A stretch of 64,000 nt of DNA from Curtobacterium sp. MCLR17_032 (GCF_003234795.2 NZ_CP126268.1:1798001-1862000), one strand, 5' to 3'; shown: positions 7,990-15,818, counted from the stretch's first letter. Translations and numbers: made by a program. The notes: generated by a model from the letters alone, not told the origin.

Positions 7990-8871
7990 TCACCGGGCGG
8001 AACCGACCCGGCCGGACACTTCATGGCCGTTCCCGTCCGGCCACCACGCGGACACTCGCTGACGGTCCGAGTCGGCGGGCGTCCGCTCGAACTCGGCGAC
8101 AACCTGCTTCGCCTGACGCTCCGTCGGGACGACCGCGGTCACCAACGACCCGGACACGGACAACCTGCGGACGTCCGGATGGGCTGCGGCGACCTGCGCC
8201 GCCGTCTCGACGGTCTCCTCCGTCACAGGCGACAACCCGGTGACGGACACGTACGTAGTCCACGTCTTCGCCGTCCCGACGTACACCGACGAGTCATCAC
8301 CGTCGAGATGCGTCCGCAGCCACGCGGCGGCCGCGGGCATGGACTCCGGTGTCCGCACGCGGATGGTCGTGGAGTTGCCCTGCTGGGCGACGGTGACGTC
8401 CGGGATCGCGGCCGCGGCGGTCACCAGCCGGTACCCCTGCTCGTCCACCAGCAGCGGCGCCGTCGGTGTCGCGCCGGACGGGTTCGTCAGCGTGAGCTCC
8501 CACGCGGCGAGCCCGTCACCCGCGGCGGCGGTGACCGTCGCCGTCGATGCCCCGAGCGCTGTGCGGACCGCGCGGACTTCCTCGAGGGTGAACCCGGCCC
8601 GGACCTGCACGGCGAAGTCCGCCGACCAGGCCGCCGTCTTCAGGTACTCCCGGGACACGCAGTGGGAGTCGTCCGGCTGCCAGTACGACGCGGTGACCTT
8701 CGTCACACCCGGCAGCGCTTCGAGCCTTCCCGCCGTCGGTGCGTACTCCGCTGTCACCGACGGGCCGGGCTCCAACGGGGAACACCACGACCCGGCACCG
8801 CACCCGGTGAGCGTGGTCGCGGCTGCAGCCCCCACGACCGCAGCCGCGACCCAACGGATTCCCCTCACCAC
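7990..8871 (-). CDS. Lipoprotein of unknown function
   Basis: The N-terminus has an arginine, a hydrophobic alanine-rich stretch and the lipobox LTGC, so the mature protein of about 270 residues should be anchored by lipidated Cys to the outside of the cell membrane. The rest has alternating strand and helix without a motif I know, and two sections look related to each other (a beta strand ending in an '..AQQG..TTIRV' type turn). Starting at GTG 8871 (or the next GTG, 8868) gives a normal signal sequence; the frame is open further upstream. It is the next gene on the same strand before the HD-domain gene, 30 bp apart. Confidence 0.7.
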   Translation of the reverse strand: MVRGIRWVAAAVVGAAAATTLTGCGAGSWCSPLEPGPSVTAEYAPTAGRLEALPGVTKVTASYWQPDDSHCVSREYLKTAAWSADFAVQVRAGFTLEEVRAVRTALGASTATVTAAAGDGLAAWELTLTNPSGATPTAPLLVDEQGYRLVTAAAAIPDVTVAQQGNSTTIRVRTPESMPAAAAWLRTHLDGDDSSVYVGTAKTWTTYVSVTGLSPVTEETVETAAQVAAAHPDVRRLSVSGSLVTAVVPTERQAKQVVAEFERTPADSDRQRVSAWWPDGNGHEVSGRVGSAR

Positions 8872-8957
8872 CCCACTGTGCCGGCAGCGGCCGGTCGGCA
8901 CATCCGTCGGGAGGACCAACTGTGTCCAACGGCACAGTCGTCAGGTGGGGGTCGGCG

Positions 8958-9095
8958 CTAGCGCTTCCACCCGAACTGCACGCCGAGGACGATGATGAAC
9001 ACAGCCACGATCGGCGTCGCGATCCATACGGCCCACTTGAACACCCGCTGCCCGCGTTCACTGCTCGGCAGCCACTTGTTGTCCGACGTCCACAT
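8958..9095 (-). CDS. Small single-span membrane protein (45 aa)
   Basis: A short open frame, MWTSDNKWLPSSERGQRV at the start, then one strong transmembrane helix (residues about 21-39, WAVWIATPIVAVFIIVLGV) and a basic end FGWKR. The amino acid order (polar N-terminus, positively charged residue before the helix, aromatic belt) is what a real small membrane protein looks like, but the ribosome site is weak. It lies 86 bp upstream of the lipoprotein gene on the same strand and may be in one transcript with it. Confidence 0.6.
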   Translation of the reverse strand: MWTSDNKWLPSSERGQRVFKWAVWIATPIVAVFIIVLGVQFGWKR

Positions 9096-9166
9096 GACTG
9101 CGAAGATATCTGGCGACATCAGACGAGGGGCACTCCAGTCGGTGCTGCCCGCTACCGTCGGCTTCG

Positions 9167-9718
9167 ATGACTGACGACGACACCGCCGCCACCGCCCAGT
9201 CCGTCTACGACGCGTGGGACCGGCAGCTCCGACTCGACCTGTCGTTGACCGTCGATGAGGACGGCCGGTCGTTCACCGGCGGTCGGATGCAGCGGTCTGT
9301 AGCGGAGCTCCGCGTGCCGACCGAGGGGTACTCGTCGCACGGTGTCGTCATCGGCCGGTGCACCGCGTACACGCTGTACGCGCCGGACTCGTTCGACACC
9401 GTCATGGGCAACTTCGACGTGTTCCAGTTCCTCGGCGACTACCGGTCGGCGCTGCCCATCCACCACCCCGCCGGCGGATCCTTCTGGGAGCTGTTCACCC
9501 GCGCCCGGGACCTGCTCGGCAAGCCGGACCTGTTCACCATCGACCGCATCGCCATCAAGGACGAGTACCGGGACCTCCACGAACTCACCCCGGTCATCAT
9601 CTCCGCGCTGAGCAACAGCCCCGCCGGACGGTCCTCCGCGATGGTGCTCATCGACCCGTCCACCTGGAACATCCCGTTCACCGAGTACGACCAGGAAGGG
9701 CTGTCGTTCGCACCGTAG
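9167..9718 (+). CDS. Hypothetical protein (183 aa)
   Basis: A soluble, acidic protein with mixed strands and helices and no recognisable motif; VVIGRCTAYTLYAPDSFDT and FTIDRIAIKDEYRD are typical pieces. The wording 'RI.I..EYR' in the second half is weakly like acetyltransferase strand beta-4, but the acetyl-CoA loop (Q/RxxGxG/A) is missing, so I do not call it a GNAT protein. ATG 9167 starts the frame. The next gene begins 12 bp after its stop, so the two are probably one operon. Confidence 0.65.
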   Translation: MTDDDTAATAQSVYDAWDRQLRLDLSLTVDEDGRSFTGGRMQRSVAELRVPTEGYSSHGVVIGRCTAYTLYAPDSFDTVMGNFDVFQFLGDYRSALPIHHPAGGSFWELFTRARDLLGKPDLFTIDRIAIKDEYRDLHELTPVIISALSNSPAGRSSAMVLIDPSTWNIPFTEYDQEGLSFAP

Positions 9719-9730
9719 GCGGACACCACC

Positions 9731-10645
9731 GTGCAGGCGTCGATGAACGCCGACCCGGAGAACGTCTACGACATTACGATGAACGGCGGGCCCGGCGCAC
9801 CGCCGGTCGGCTCCCGCCTCATGGACGTGAACCTCGGCCCCGCGTTCGAGCACGCCATCACCCACGGGCCCATCGCCGTGCCGTTCACCCTCCCGCCGAT
9901 GCTCCCCGCAGACGTGTGGGCTGGCGCTCCGGAAGACGTGCACGACGTCCACGCGGACGAAAGCAACGGCACCATCACCATCGAATGCCACGACATCACC
10001 TACAAAGTCGTCGGCGCTCCCGGCACCGCGCCGCAGCTCGTCGGCACCTCCGCGGAAGCTGAACCCGCCCGACAGGAATGGCTCCGCACCGTCCACCAGC
10101 GGTGGTGGCCGTACGAACCGGACATGCACGCCCGCATCCACGAAGTCATCGACGGGTACATCGCCACCGGCGTCATCGACTCCACCGACGACGAAACCGT
10201 CCCGCACCTGCACACCATCGACGTGCCTTCACCGGAGAGCACCTGGCCCGGCAACGGCGACGTGCACCTGGAACCAACTTCCGACGACGCCACTGAGCCG
10301 GCAGTGTTCCACGCCATCCTCGAACTCGGCGACCAGCACGAACACATCGGCGTCGTCATCCTCCACGAGACCGGGTACCTCCGGGCGTTCCTCCACGACC
10401 ACTGGAACCCGGAACACCCGAACCCCGACGCCGCCGTCGAACACCTCGTCAACCTCGCCGCGAAGCAGTTCTTCGCCGGCGCCATTCACAACGAGCTCTC
10501 CGACAACGTCGAACACAACCTCCTCACCTCAGACGTCCGAGGGCACTGGGGGCACTGGGGGCATAGCAGCATCATGGACATCAGCGCACTCACCGAAGAC
10601 GTCGAGGCGGTCTCTGCCCACTACGCCAACCGGCACGCCAACTGA
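9731..10645 (+). CDS. Hypothetical protein, possible read-through fusion
   Basis: A 304-residue acidic, histidine-rich soluble protein without a known domain. It starts at GTG 9731 or more likely ATG 9743. The last part is odd. After the duplicated GHWGHWGH, encoded by two copies of a 9-bp unit with G5 runs (about 10546-10563), the frame passes without a stop into MDISALTEDVEAVSAHYAN. That segment is the N-terminus of a MazG-like protein. A TAG lies in another frame right after the repeat (at about 10564), so the original stop may have been lost by a small insertion or deletion in the G runs. Confidence 0.55.
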   Translation: MQASMNADPENVYDITMNGGPGAPPVGSRLMDVNLGPAFEHAITHGPIAVPFTLPPMLPADVWAGAPEDVHDVHADESNGTITIECHDITYKVVGAPGTAPQLVGTSAEAEPARQEWLRTVHQRWWPYEPDMHARIHEVIDGYIATGVIDSTDDETVPHLHTIDVPSPESTWPGNGDVHLEPTSDDATEPAVFHAILELGDQHEHIGVVILHETGYLRAFLHDHWNPEHPNPDAAVEHLVNLAAKQFFAGAIHNELSDNVEHNLLTSDVRGHWGHWGHSSIMDISALTEDVEAVSAHYANRHAN

Positions 10646-10870
10646 CGTACAGATGACTGGTTCGTCCTCAAGCTCAACGAGGAGGTCGGAGAGCTCACCC
10701 AGGCGTACCTTGCCTACAACGGGCAAGCGCGGGACAAGGGCAGAAGCGAGCAGCAACTGCGCACCGACCTCGAGCACGAACTGGCAGACGTGCTCGTGCA
10801 GACACTGCTCAACGCCAAGCGATTGGACGTCGACGTTGCGCGAGCAGTCGATGAGAAGTGGATGGTCTGA
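10574..10870 (+). pseudogene. MazG-like pyrophosphohydrolase with in-frame TGA
   Basis: Starting at ATG 10574, one frame encodes a complete MazG-like protein of about 98 residues interrupted by TGA at 10643-10645. Before the stop is MDISALTEDVEAVSAHYAN; after it comes RTDDWFVLKLNEEVGELTQ, with the metal-binding EEVGEL and then the second acidic pair in ELADVLVQTLLNAKR. Family members cleave nucleoside triphosphates to monophosphates. No in-frame start codon precedes the second half, so without read-through the enzyme core is not made. The TGA probably arose from CGA or GGA. Confidence 0.75.
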
Positions 10871-11011
10871 CACCCCGATCGGGAAGAGACGACGAGCGGC
10901 CCCACCGGCTCTCATCGAGGGTCGCGCTCGATCAAGCGGAACGAGTGACCGAAGACCGTCGCACCAAGCCGGAAGCAGCAGGACCGCAACCGCCCCCACT
11001 ACGGTCTCCTC

Positions 11012-11842
11012 ATGACCGACGAATCAGACCCGGCCGTCACCGCTGAGGAGCTGCAGGCGCTGTTCGACCGGGCGCCGTTGGAAGCGTCTGCGCGGGGGCT
11101 GCGGGTGTTGCCGGCGGTGATGAAGGACCCGGACGTGTTCTTCTCCGCGCCGGAGGTGTCCCTCGATGACGCGCTCGATGTTGCGGTCGCGTCCGGGGCG
11201 GCGTTCGTGAGCATCGAGGAGGACTTCTTCGACGCGGCGGAGTTCCTCGACGTTGACCTCGACGAGGTTCCGGCCAGCATCCGGAACGCCGCCGCCAGCC
11301 ACGACGGGGACCGCACCGGTGTCCTCGTCCGGTGGCACGTCGCCGGGACGTCGTACATCTTCTGGGCGAAGGCCAGCTGGTGGCGGGACATGGAGGTCGA
11401 GCTCGAACAACAGCAGGAGGACGCTGACGAGAAGGAGGCTCGGGAACGCCGGGAGCGGCAGCAACTCGCGCAGCAGCTCATCCGGGAAGCCATCGCCGAC
11501 CCCGGGATCCGGGCGGCGAAGCCGATGTCGCGGAGACCGGTCGTCGAAGCGTTCATCCGAAGCCGCATGACGTCGGACGCCGACGGCGGCGCCGGCCTCG
11601 CCCTGGCGTGGGCCCCGGGTCGAGTGGCGGAGGAGTGGCGGTCCGCGTACGCGCTCCTCGACCAGACCGCGGGGCACTTCATCACCGACCTCCGCGACCT
11701 GGACGACTGGCAGCGGGTGAAGTGGCAGTCGTCAGCGCGACGGGAGGTGCTCCGCCGGTTCGCGATGAGTCGCACGGGCGGGTGGGCGCCGACGGACAAG
11801 TGGGTCAAGGACATGGACGACCGGTCCGCTCCAACGAAGTAG
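11012..11842 (+). CDS. Hypothetical protein with charged central helix
   Basis: A 276-residue soluble protein. The first 100 residues are acidic (SIEEDFFDAAEFLDVD). A strongly charged helix (EQQQEDADEKEARERRERQQ, about residues 132-151) separates them from a second helical half ending in TGGWAPTDKWVKDMDD. No catalytic motif or DNA-binding signature is evident, and I do not recognise the family. ATG 11012 is the first start in the frame. The small membrane protein gene follows after 21 bp. Confidence 0.65.
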   Translation: MTDESDPAVTAEELQALFDRAPLEASARGLRVLPAVMKDPDVFFSAPEVSLDDALDVAVASGAAFVSIEEDFFDAAEFLDVDLDEVPASIRNAAASHDGDRTGVLVRWHVAGTSYIFWAKASWWRDMEVELEQQQEDADEKEARERRERQQLAQQLIREAIADPGIRAAKPMSRRPVVEAFIRSRMTSDADGGAGLALAWAPGRVAEEWRSAYALLDQTAGHFITDLRDLDDWQRVKWQSSARREVLRRFAMSRTGGWAPTDKWVKDMDDRSAPTK

Positions 11843-11863
11843 CCGCACCGCACAACTTCGGTC

Positions 11864-12118
11864 ATGTCCGCGCATACCAAGGGCATGCGCATCAACGACA
11901 AGGCCATCGCCCACCTGACGAAGACGACGAAGGCACCCGGCCCCGTCTCCCTCATCATCGGCCTCGTCTTCTCGCTGGCGCTCCCCGCCGGCATCTTCCT
12001 GTGGCTGACCATCGGCCGGCCCACCGCCGCCGTGGTGTTCGCCACTTGCGCTGTGCTGTACGCCGTGTCGCTCATCACCGTGCCCGTCGAAACCGCCGTC
12101 GCCCGCCGCCGTCGATGA
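11864..12118 (+). CDS. Small two-span membrane protein (84 aa)
   Basis: After a polar, lysine-containing N-terminus the protein has two hydrophobic helices, SLIIGLVFSLALPAGIFLWL (about 29-48) and AAVVFATCAVLYAVSLITV (about 55-73), and ends in AVARRRR. The charge distribution puts both ends in the cytoplasm. The function is unknown. ATG 11885 is an alternative start. Confidence 0.65.
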   Translation: MSAHTKGMRINDKAIAHLTKTTKAPGPVSLIIGLVFSLALPAGIFLWLTIGRPTAAVVFATCAVLYAVSLITVPVETAVARRRR

Positions 12119-12523
12119 CGAACGGTTGCAGCGGCCCTTCCGACGCCCGCCCGTCGTCGCCTTCCCGCGCCTAGCTTTGGCATGACCGAGCCGTCAATGG
12201 CGGCCCGGCCGCCGGCGCACCCGACGACCCGCATCGACTCGCACCGGTTGCGCGGCCCGGTGCTGTTCTCGCACCCGACGAGTTCCGCCCGTCGAAGGCT
12301 GGCAGGGTGGCGGTGCTCGTCCGGTACCTGTCATTCGCGATCGTGGGCGCTGCTGGGGTGCGTGCCGGCCATCGCCGGTGTCAGCGCCGCACCGGTACTG
12401 CTGGCCGGTGCCGGCATGGAGCTGCACGTCGCCGCAGACGTCCTCACACTCTGCCGCTTCCAGAGGACGCTCCGGTGACCGGGTTCGAGGACCGCACGAA
12501 CCGCCTCGGCGTAGGGTCCGCGT
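12119..12523. other. Stretch without a firm gene
   Basis: Nothing here can be called a gene with confidence. Two overlapping frames from about 12307 to 12478 could together make a small hydrophobic protein (VRYLSFAIVG in one frame and VPAIAGVSAAPVLLAGAG in the next). This suggests a decayed small membrane protein gene. Confidence 0.4.
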
Positions 12524-12748
12524 TTGGCGCTCGACGTAGGTTCGGTGCTCTCCGCCATCGCACCGTTTTTCGGTCCAGCTGCCCGACCAGCCGCCCTTGC
12601 CGCGCTGGCATTGACCATTGTTGGGCTCCGCGTAGCCCTGTGGGCGCAAGCTCGGATGTTCAGCGACCCCGCCAGGAGAAGAAAGCGCCGGCCGCGGCGG
12701 CCAACAAGTGAGAGCCGATTAGTTCAGAGCCAGGTGATGGCGCTGTAG
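12524..12748 (+). CDS. Possible small membrane protein (74 aa)
   Basis: Starting at TTG 12524 the frame encodes one long hydrophobic segment, AALAALALTIVGLRVALWAQ, followed by a strongly basic tail (DPARRRKRRPRRPT). The composition is protein-like, but there is no clear ribosome site and the end overlaps a frame on the other strand. I keep it as a tentative call. Confidence 0.35.
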   Translation: MALDVGSVLSAIAPFFGPAARPAALAALALTIVGLRVALWAQARMFSDPARRRKRRPRRPTSESRLVQSQVMAL

Positions 12749-12925
12749 CCCGGGCACGGTGTACTCCCGGGATGCGTCGAAGGGCGGGGCAAAGTCCTCG
12801 GGATTGTGGCGGAGCACCTGGTGCACCACAGCCCCGTCCCGACGGGTGTGGTGCCAGATCTCATTGACGAGACCCCTCAAGACCTCTGACGTTTGAATCG
12901 CACAGTAGGCCTGGCGTCCGCGCAT
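12719..12925 (-). CDS. Possible small hypothetical protein (68 aa)
   Basis: The frame reads like a soluble protein (VNEIWHHTRRDGAVVHQVLR, then DASREYTVPGLQ) and ends without overlap into other strong genes except the tentative 74-residue one. No family is recognised. It could equally be the end of a gene that has lost its 5' part. Confidence 0.3.
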   Translation of the reverse strand: MRGRQAYCAIQTSEVLRGLVNEIWHHTRRDGAVVHQVLRHNPEDFAPPFDASREYTVPGLQRHHLALN

Positions 12926-12966
12926 ACCTCCCTTGAACCGAACGACGGTTCGGAGGAGGAGCAGAC

Positions 12967-13140
12967 ATGGTGCAGGCAGGTTCGCTGGTCGTCGCCGTCC
13001 AGGACCACGGTGGCGTGAGCCGGTCCTTCGTTCGCAGTGGTGAGCGAGGTGTCGTCACACGAGGCGGCTGGTGGCCGCTCGAAGTGCGGTGGCAGGGACG
13101 TTCGTACAGCCAGCCGGCCTACGTCGACGAAGTGGCCTGA
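12967..13140 (+). CDS. Small protein (57 aa), SH3-like composition
   Basis: ATG 12967 is preceded by a very strong ribosome site, GGAGGAGG, six bases upstream. The product has a pattern of short beta strands broken by glycines: GSLVVAVQDHGGVSRSFVRS, then ERGVVTRGGWWPLEV, a Tyr/Ser-rich turn and a final YVDEVA. This is the look of a small beta-barrel (SH3-like) domain. It is just below the usual length cut-off for gene finding and is easy to miss. It converges with the triple-HTH gene, whose stop lies 12 bp away. Confidence 0.65.
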   Translation: MVQAGSLVVAVQDHGGVSRSFVRSGERGVVTRGGWWPLEVRWQGRSYSQPAYVDEVA

Positions 13141-13151
13141 GGGAGACTCGG

Positions 13152-13862
13152 TCACTCCTCTCGCGCCGAGGCGGAGCCCAGTGCTCGTTCCCAGACTCGG
13201 CGCGTTCGACGGGCGGTCGCCGTGTCGTCGTCGAGTCCGTCGCAGAACGTACGGACCCAGCTCTCGGCGTCGAGTCTCGGCACACGGAACTCGTTGCCGA
13301 CGTAGTACGCCGAGTCCGGCAGCGGCACGACGTTGATGATGTAGTAGAGCGCTCGGCGCGGCACTCCGATCTCGTCAGCGATCCACCCCAGGCCGACAGA
13401 GGAACGATCCGGCTGGCGGTGACGTGGGAACGGTCGGCGGCGGGTGATGCGGCGTTCCTCGACGAACTGGCGAGCGTCGTCGATCGGGACCTGGATCGAG
13501 TTACCGATCCGGCGGGCCGAGTCGGGAAGTGCGCCCTCGGAGCTGAGCACCCAGACACGTCGCTGTGTGATGTTCAGCTGCGCAGCGATCCACGCGAGGT
13601 CCACGGTCTCGACGTCGTCCGGGAAGGGTTCGATGCCGTAGCCGTAGAACCGGCGCTTGTCGGATCGACGTTCTTCGATGAACGGTGCGGCGCTGGTGCG
13701 GGGGATGCGCAGTTTCCCGGTCTCGTCCCGGTAGGTACCGACGGGCAGCTTGCCCTTCGACGACCACGCGTAGGCGCTCCCCATGGCGACTCCGACGGCA
13801 TCGGCGAGCTCGCGGAGGGTCATGGTCTCGGCCACGGGGACGTTCTTCGTGCTGGTGGTCAT
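13152..13862 (-). CDS. Protein with three tandem excisionase-like HTH domains
   Basis: The 236 residues fall into three similar blocks. Each has a helix-turn-helix of the excisionase/MerR kind followed by 'LPDSAR..GN..rVP' and an acidic helix. The first HTH is LRELADAVGVAMGSAYAWSS (about 16-35). The second is VDLAWIAAQLNITQRRVWVL, and the third VGLGWIADEIGVPRRALYYI. Each block ends with a wing-like strand and a helix (DDARQFVEERR, DAESWVRTF). Proteins with a single such block are directionality factors or small regulators; three in one chain could bind repeated DNA sites. ATG 13862 has AGGAG seven bases upstream. The AT-rich inverted repeat lies about 270 bp upstream. Confidence 0.7.
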   Translation of the reverse strand: MTTSTKNVPVAETMTLRELADAVGVAMGSAYAWSSKGKLPVGTYRDETGKLRIPRTSAAPFIEERRSDKRRFYGYGIEPFPDDVETVDLAWIAAQLNITQRRVWVLSSEGALPDSARRIGNSIQVPIDDARQFVEERRITRRRPFPRHRQPDRSSVGLGWIADEIGVPRRALYYIINVVPLPDSAYYVGNEFRVPRLDAESWVRTFCDGLDDDTATARRTRRVWERALGSASAREE

Positions 13863-14313
13863 CTGGGGCTCCTGATGGTCTGGGCCGACCTGTTGACGAC
13901 CTCACCGACATGTATGCGGCGAAAACAGTGGGAGCGGGGAGTAGCAGCGGTCACCGCCCGGTCCGCGAACCCGGCTTGCCCGTCGACTTCATGGTCAGAA
14001 GGCAGCCGGATCCGCACTGGGTCGCCGATCGGCGGGGGATCACCAGCTGCATCTCGTCCCTCGCCGAGCGGGGTAGGAGGTATGGATAGGAGATGTGTAT
14101 GTACGAGGGGCTGGGAGGGCAGATGTACCTCTCTTCTTCTTCAGATCTCTTTCACTGTTCAAGAAGTTAAGAAGAAGAAGAGAAGGGGCCCTACTTCCGC
14201 AGCAGGCTGCGGATCCGGTTGTCTTGTCAGACCGCTCCACGCGTTGAGCGTCAGTCGTGATCTTCGCAAGCCAGGGGCTGGATCGACACGGGTTTCGCCG
14301 CATCGTGTTGGGC
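13863..14313. other. Regulatory-looking stretch without a firm gene
   Basis: This stretch contains the AT-rich block described separately (about 14085-14200), which stands out against the GC-rich surroundings. A short frame at 13912-14090 has no convincing coding character. Confidence 0.5.
14130..14183. repeat. 13-bp perfect inverted repeat in AT-rich DNA
   Basis: The left arm TCTCTTCTTCTTC (14130-14142) and right arm GAAGAAGAAGAGA (14171-14183) are perfect complements around a 28-base loop. The arms are purely polypyrimidine/polypurine and are not followed by a T run on either side. This makes an intrinsic terminator less likely than a protein-binding or structural site. Confidence 0.65.
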
Positions 14314-14823
14314 ATGTCCAGCACGACCCGCTTCTCTCGGTTCACCTCAGGACCTCCGCGCTGCCCGGGAGCCGAGCTCGCAACCGAACCCATCGACCTC
14401 ACGACCGCGGTTGGAGTCCCGGTGACCACGCTCATCATCAGCTGTGGCAGAGACTGCGCGGTCGTGGACGATGCGACGACCGCAGTGAAGTGGTTGTTCC
14501 CGGGCGCGACCACTCGGGCAGACTTCGCCGCCCGGACTGCTGAGGCCGCTCAGGCCGCGGAGCGAGCGCACTACGAGCAGATCCGGCGGTGCGTCGCTGC
14601 CCACAGGATGTCCGCTTCGCAGCACCGGCTCTACGCAGCACCGAAGGACACCCACTTCGACGGGTCGCTTCCATCGCGGTGGCTAGGAGTCCCGCCGCTG
14701 TACCTGACAGATACGCAGTTCGGTGACCGACCGCTCCCGAGGGGTCTCGCCGAGCGGGTTTGCGGAGCGCCCGATGCGTGCTTGCGGCTGCTCGCTGATG
14801 CAGGCGTCATCGAGTTCTGGTGA
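14314..14823 (+). CDS. Hypothetical protein (169 aa)
   Basis: A soluble protein starting at ATG 14314 with a helical, alanine-rich middle (RTAEAAQAAERAHYEQIRR) and a conserved-looking end (LYLTDTQFGDRPLPRGLAER, then ACLRLLADAGVIEFW). The region before 14314 in the same frame does not look coding. The family is not recognised. Confidence 0.55.
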   Translation: MSSTTRFSRFTSGPPRCPGAELATEPIDLTTAVGVPVTTLIISCGRDCAVVDDATTAVKWLFPGATTRADFAARTAEAAQAAERAHYEQIRRCVAAHRMSASQHRLYAAPKDTHFDGSLPSRWLGVPPLYLTDTQFGDRPLPRGLAERVCGAPDACLRLLADAGVIEFW

Positions 14824-14908
14824 ATCGACGTGGGTCGCCTCGCTCCGCGCATAGATGCGCCGAGGACGACGTCCGTCAAGGACGGGGTTCCGGAACGGAG
14901 ATGACACG

Positions 14909-15424
14909 TTGACCGAGGTACACCCCGAAAAGACGATCGAGCACTGGGGTGGTGTCCTCGTCATGTTGGACGGCGCGTCGGGCACCGAATGGCGCGAGCT
15001 CCCGTGGTCCCTCCTGCGCGAGGCGCTCCGCGCTCACTCGCTCGGTCCGGGCGGGGAACTGCTCATCATCGAGTGTCGCGACACCGACGCCGAAGACGCC
15101 GCTGTACGCGGGCGAGCGCAGGTGCTCTCCCTCGGTGCCGGCTACGGCGTCATCGTCGAACTCCGAGACGACACCGGGGACGTGTCGTTGTACGAGCGCA
15201 TCGCACTGCGCGACGAGCCTCGAGCTGTCCTCCGACTGACGCTCTCTCCGACCTGGACCGCCGTCGTTCGCCAGGCTGAGATCCTCTCGCCGTGGCAAGC
15301 TGCCTCTGTCCTCGGGTGGATGATGCCCTGTGACGCCCCTCTGCTCGACGACTACTGGACGTCAGAGCAGGCTCTTGACTTCTGGCAGGACGTCCGCGCG
15401 GGCCGTCGCCGCCCACCGGTCTGA
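14909..15424 (+). CDS. Hypothetical protein (171 aa)
   Basis: A soluble acidic protein beginning LTEVHPEKTIEHWGGVLV and containing ELLIIECRDTDAEDAAVRG and a tryptophan-rich end (PLLDDYWTSEQALDFWQD). I chose TTG 14909 because GGAG lies eight bases upstream; ATG 14855 would add a basic, non-conserved-looking extension. No known family. It is the last gene before the att-like tRNA fragment. Confidence 0.6.
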   Translation: MTEVHPEKTIEHWGGVLVMLDGASGTEWRELPWSLLREALRAHSLGPGGELLIIECRDTDAEDAAVRGRAQVLSLGAGYGVIVELRDDTGDVSLYERIALRDEPRAVLRLTLSPTWTAVVRQAEILSPWQAASVLGWMMPCDAPLLDDYWTSEQALDFWQDVRAGRRRPPV

Positions 15425-15585
15425 TGCCGAACGACACCGTCTCACTGACAGAACTTGGCACGGTTCTTGGCACGAATCTGCACGCACAGCCGTTCATCAC
15501 CGTTGATGTCGGTTCCACTCGGAAGCCCCCACCGGCACGGAACTCCGGCCAGATGTCAGTGACGACGGACGGGTTCCCGGGTGAT

Positions 15586-15635
15586 GCATTTCCCTGACAC
15601 GGAAGAGGTCACTGGTTCGATCCCAGTATCGCCCA
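15586..15635 (+). other. Att-like 3' fragment of tRNA-Val(GAC)
   Basis: Fifty bases match the 3' part of an actinobacterial tRNA-Val. They contain the end of the D stem, a perfect anticodon arm with loop CTGACAC (anticodon GAC), the variable bases, a complete T arm (CTGGTTCGATCCCAG) and the acceptor strand ATCGCCC plus discriminator A. The 5' acceptor strand and D arm are absent, so it is not a tRNA gene. Integrases that target tRNA genes leave exactly this kind of 3' copy at one end of the inserted element. The functional tRNA-Val should lie at the other island end, outside the window. Confidence 0.85.
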
Positions 15636-15640
15636 CAGAA

Positions 15641-15670
15641 CGAAGACCCCCGGGAAACCGGGGGTCTTCG
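15641..15670 (+). terminator. Intrinsic terminator after the tRNA-Val fragment
   Basis: A perfect 13-bp stem (CGAAGACCCCCGG / CCGGGGGTCTTCG) with a GAAA loop is followed by TGTTTTCC. Its position six bases after the tRNA end suggests it is the original terminator of the chromosomal tRNA-Val gene. Confidence 0.85.
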
Positions 15671-15818
15671 TGTTTTCCGGCTCCGTTTTGACGTTGCGAC
15701 CAGATGCACCCATCGTCTGTTCCGCCATGAAGGAGCACCGGGCTCCTCCGCCACCTGGTGAGGGACTGCCCTGCCGGCCACTGCGTAGGCTCGGGACGAC
15801 CGAGGCCGAGGGGGCACC

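Noticed and set aside
12182..12478. Small hydrophobic frame as a membrane protein gene
   Set aside because: The hydrophobic part and the plausible start are in different frames, and no ribosome site supports either; kept only as a note on the region.
13912..14090. Short frame between the triple-HTH gene and the AT-rich block
   Set aside because: No ribosome site, and the composition is not protein-like.
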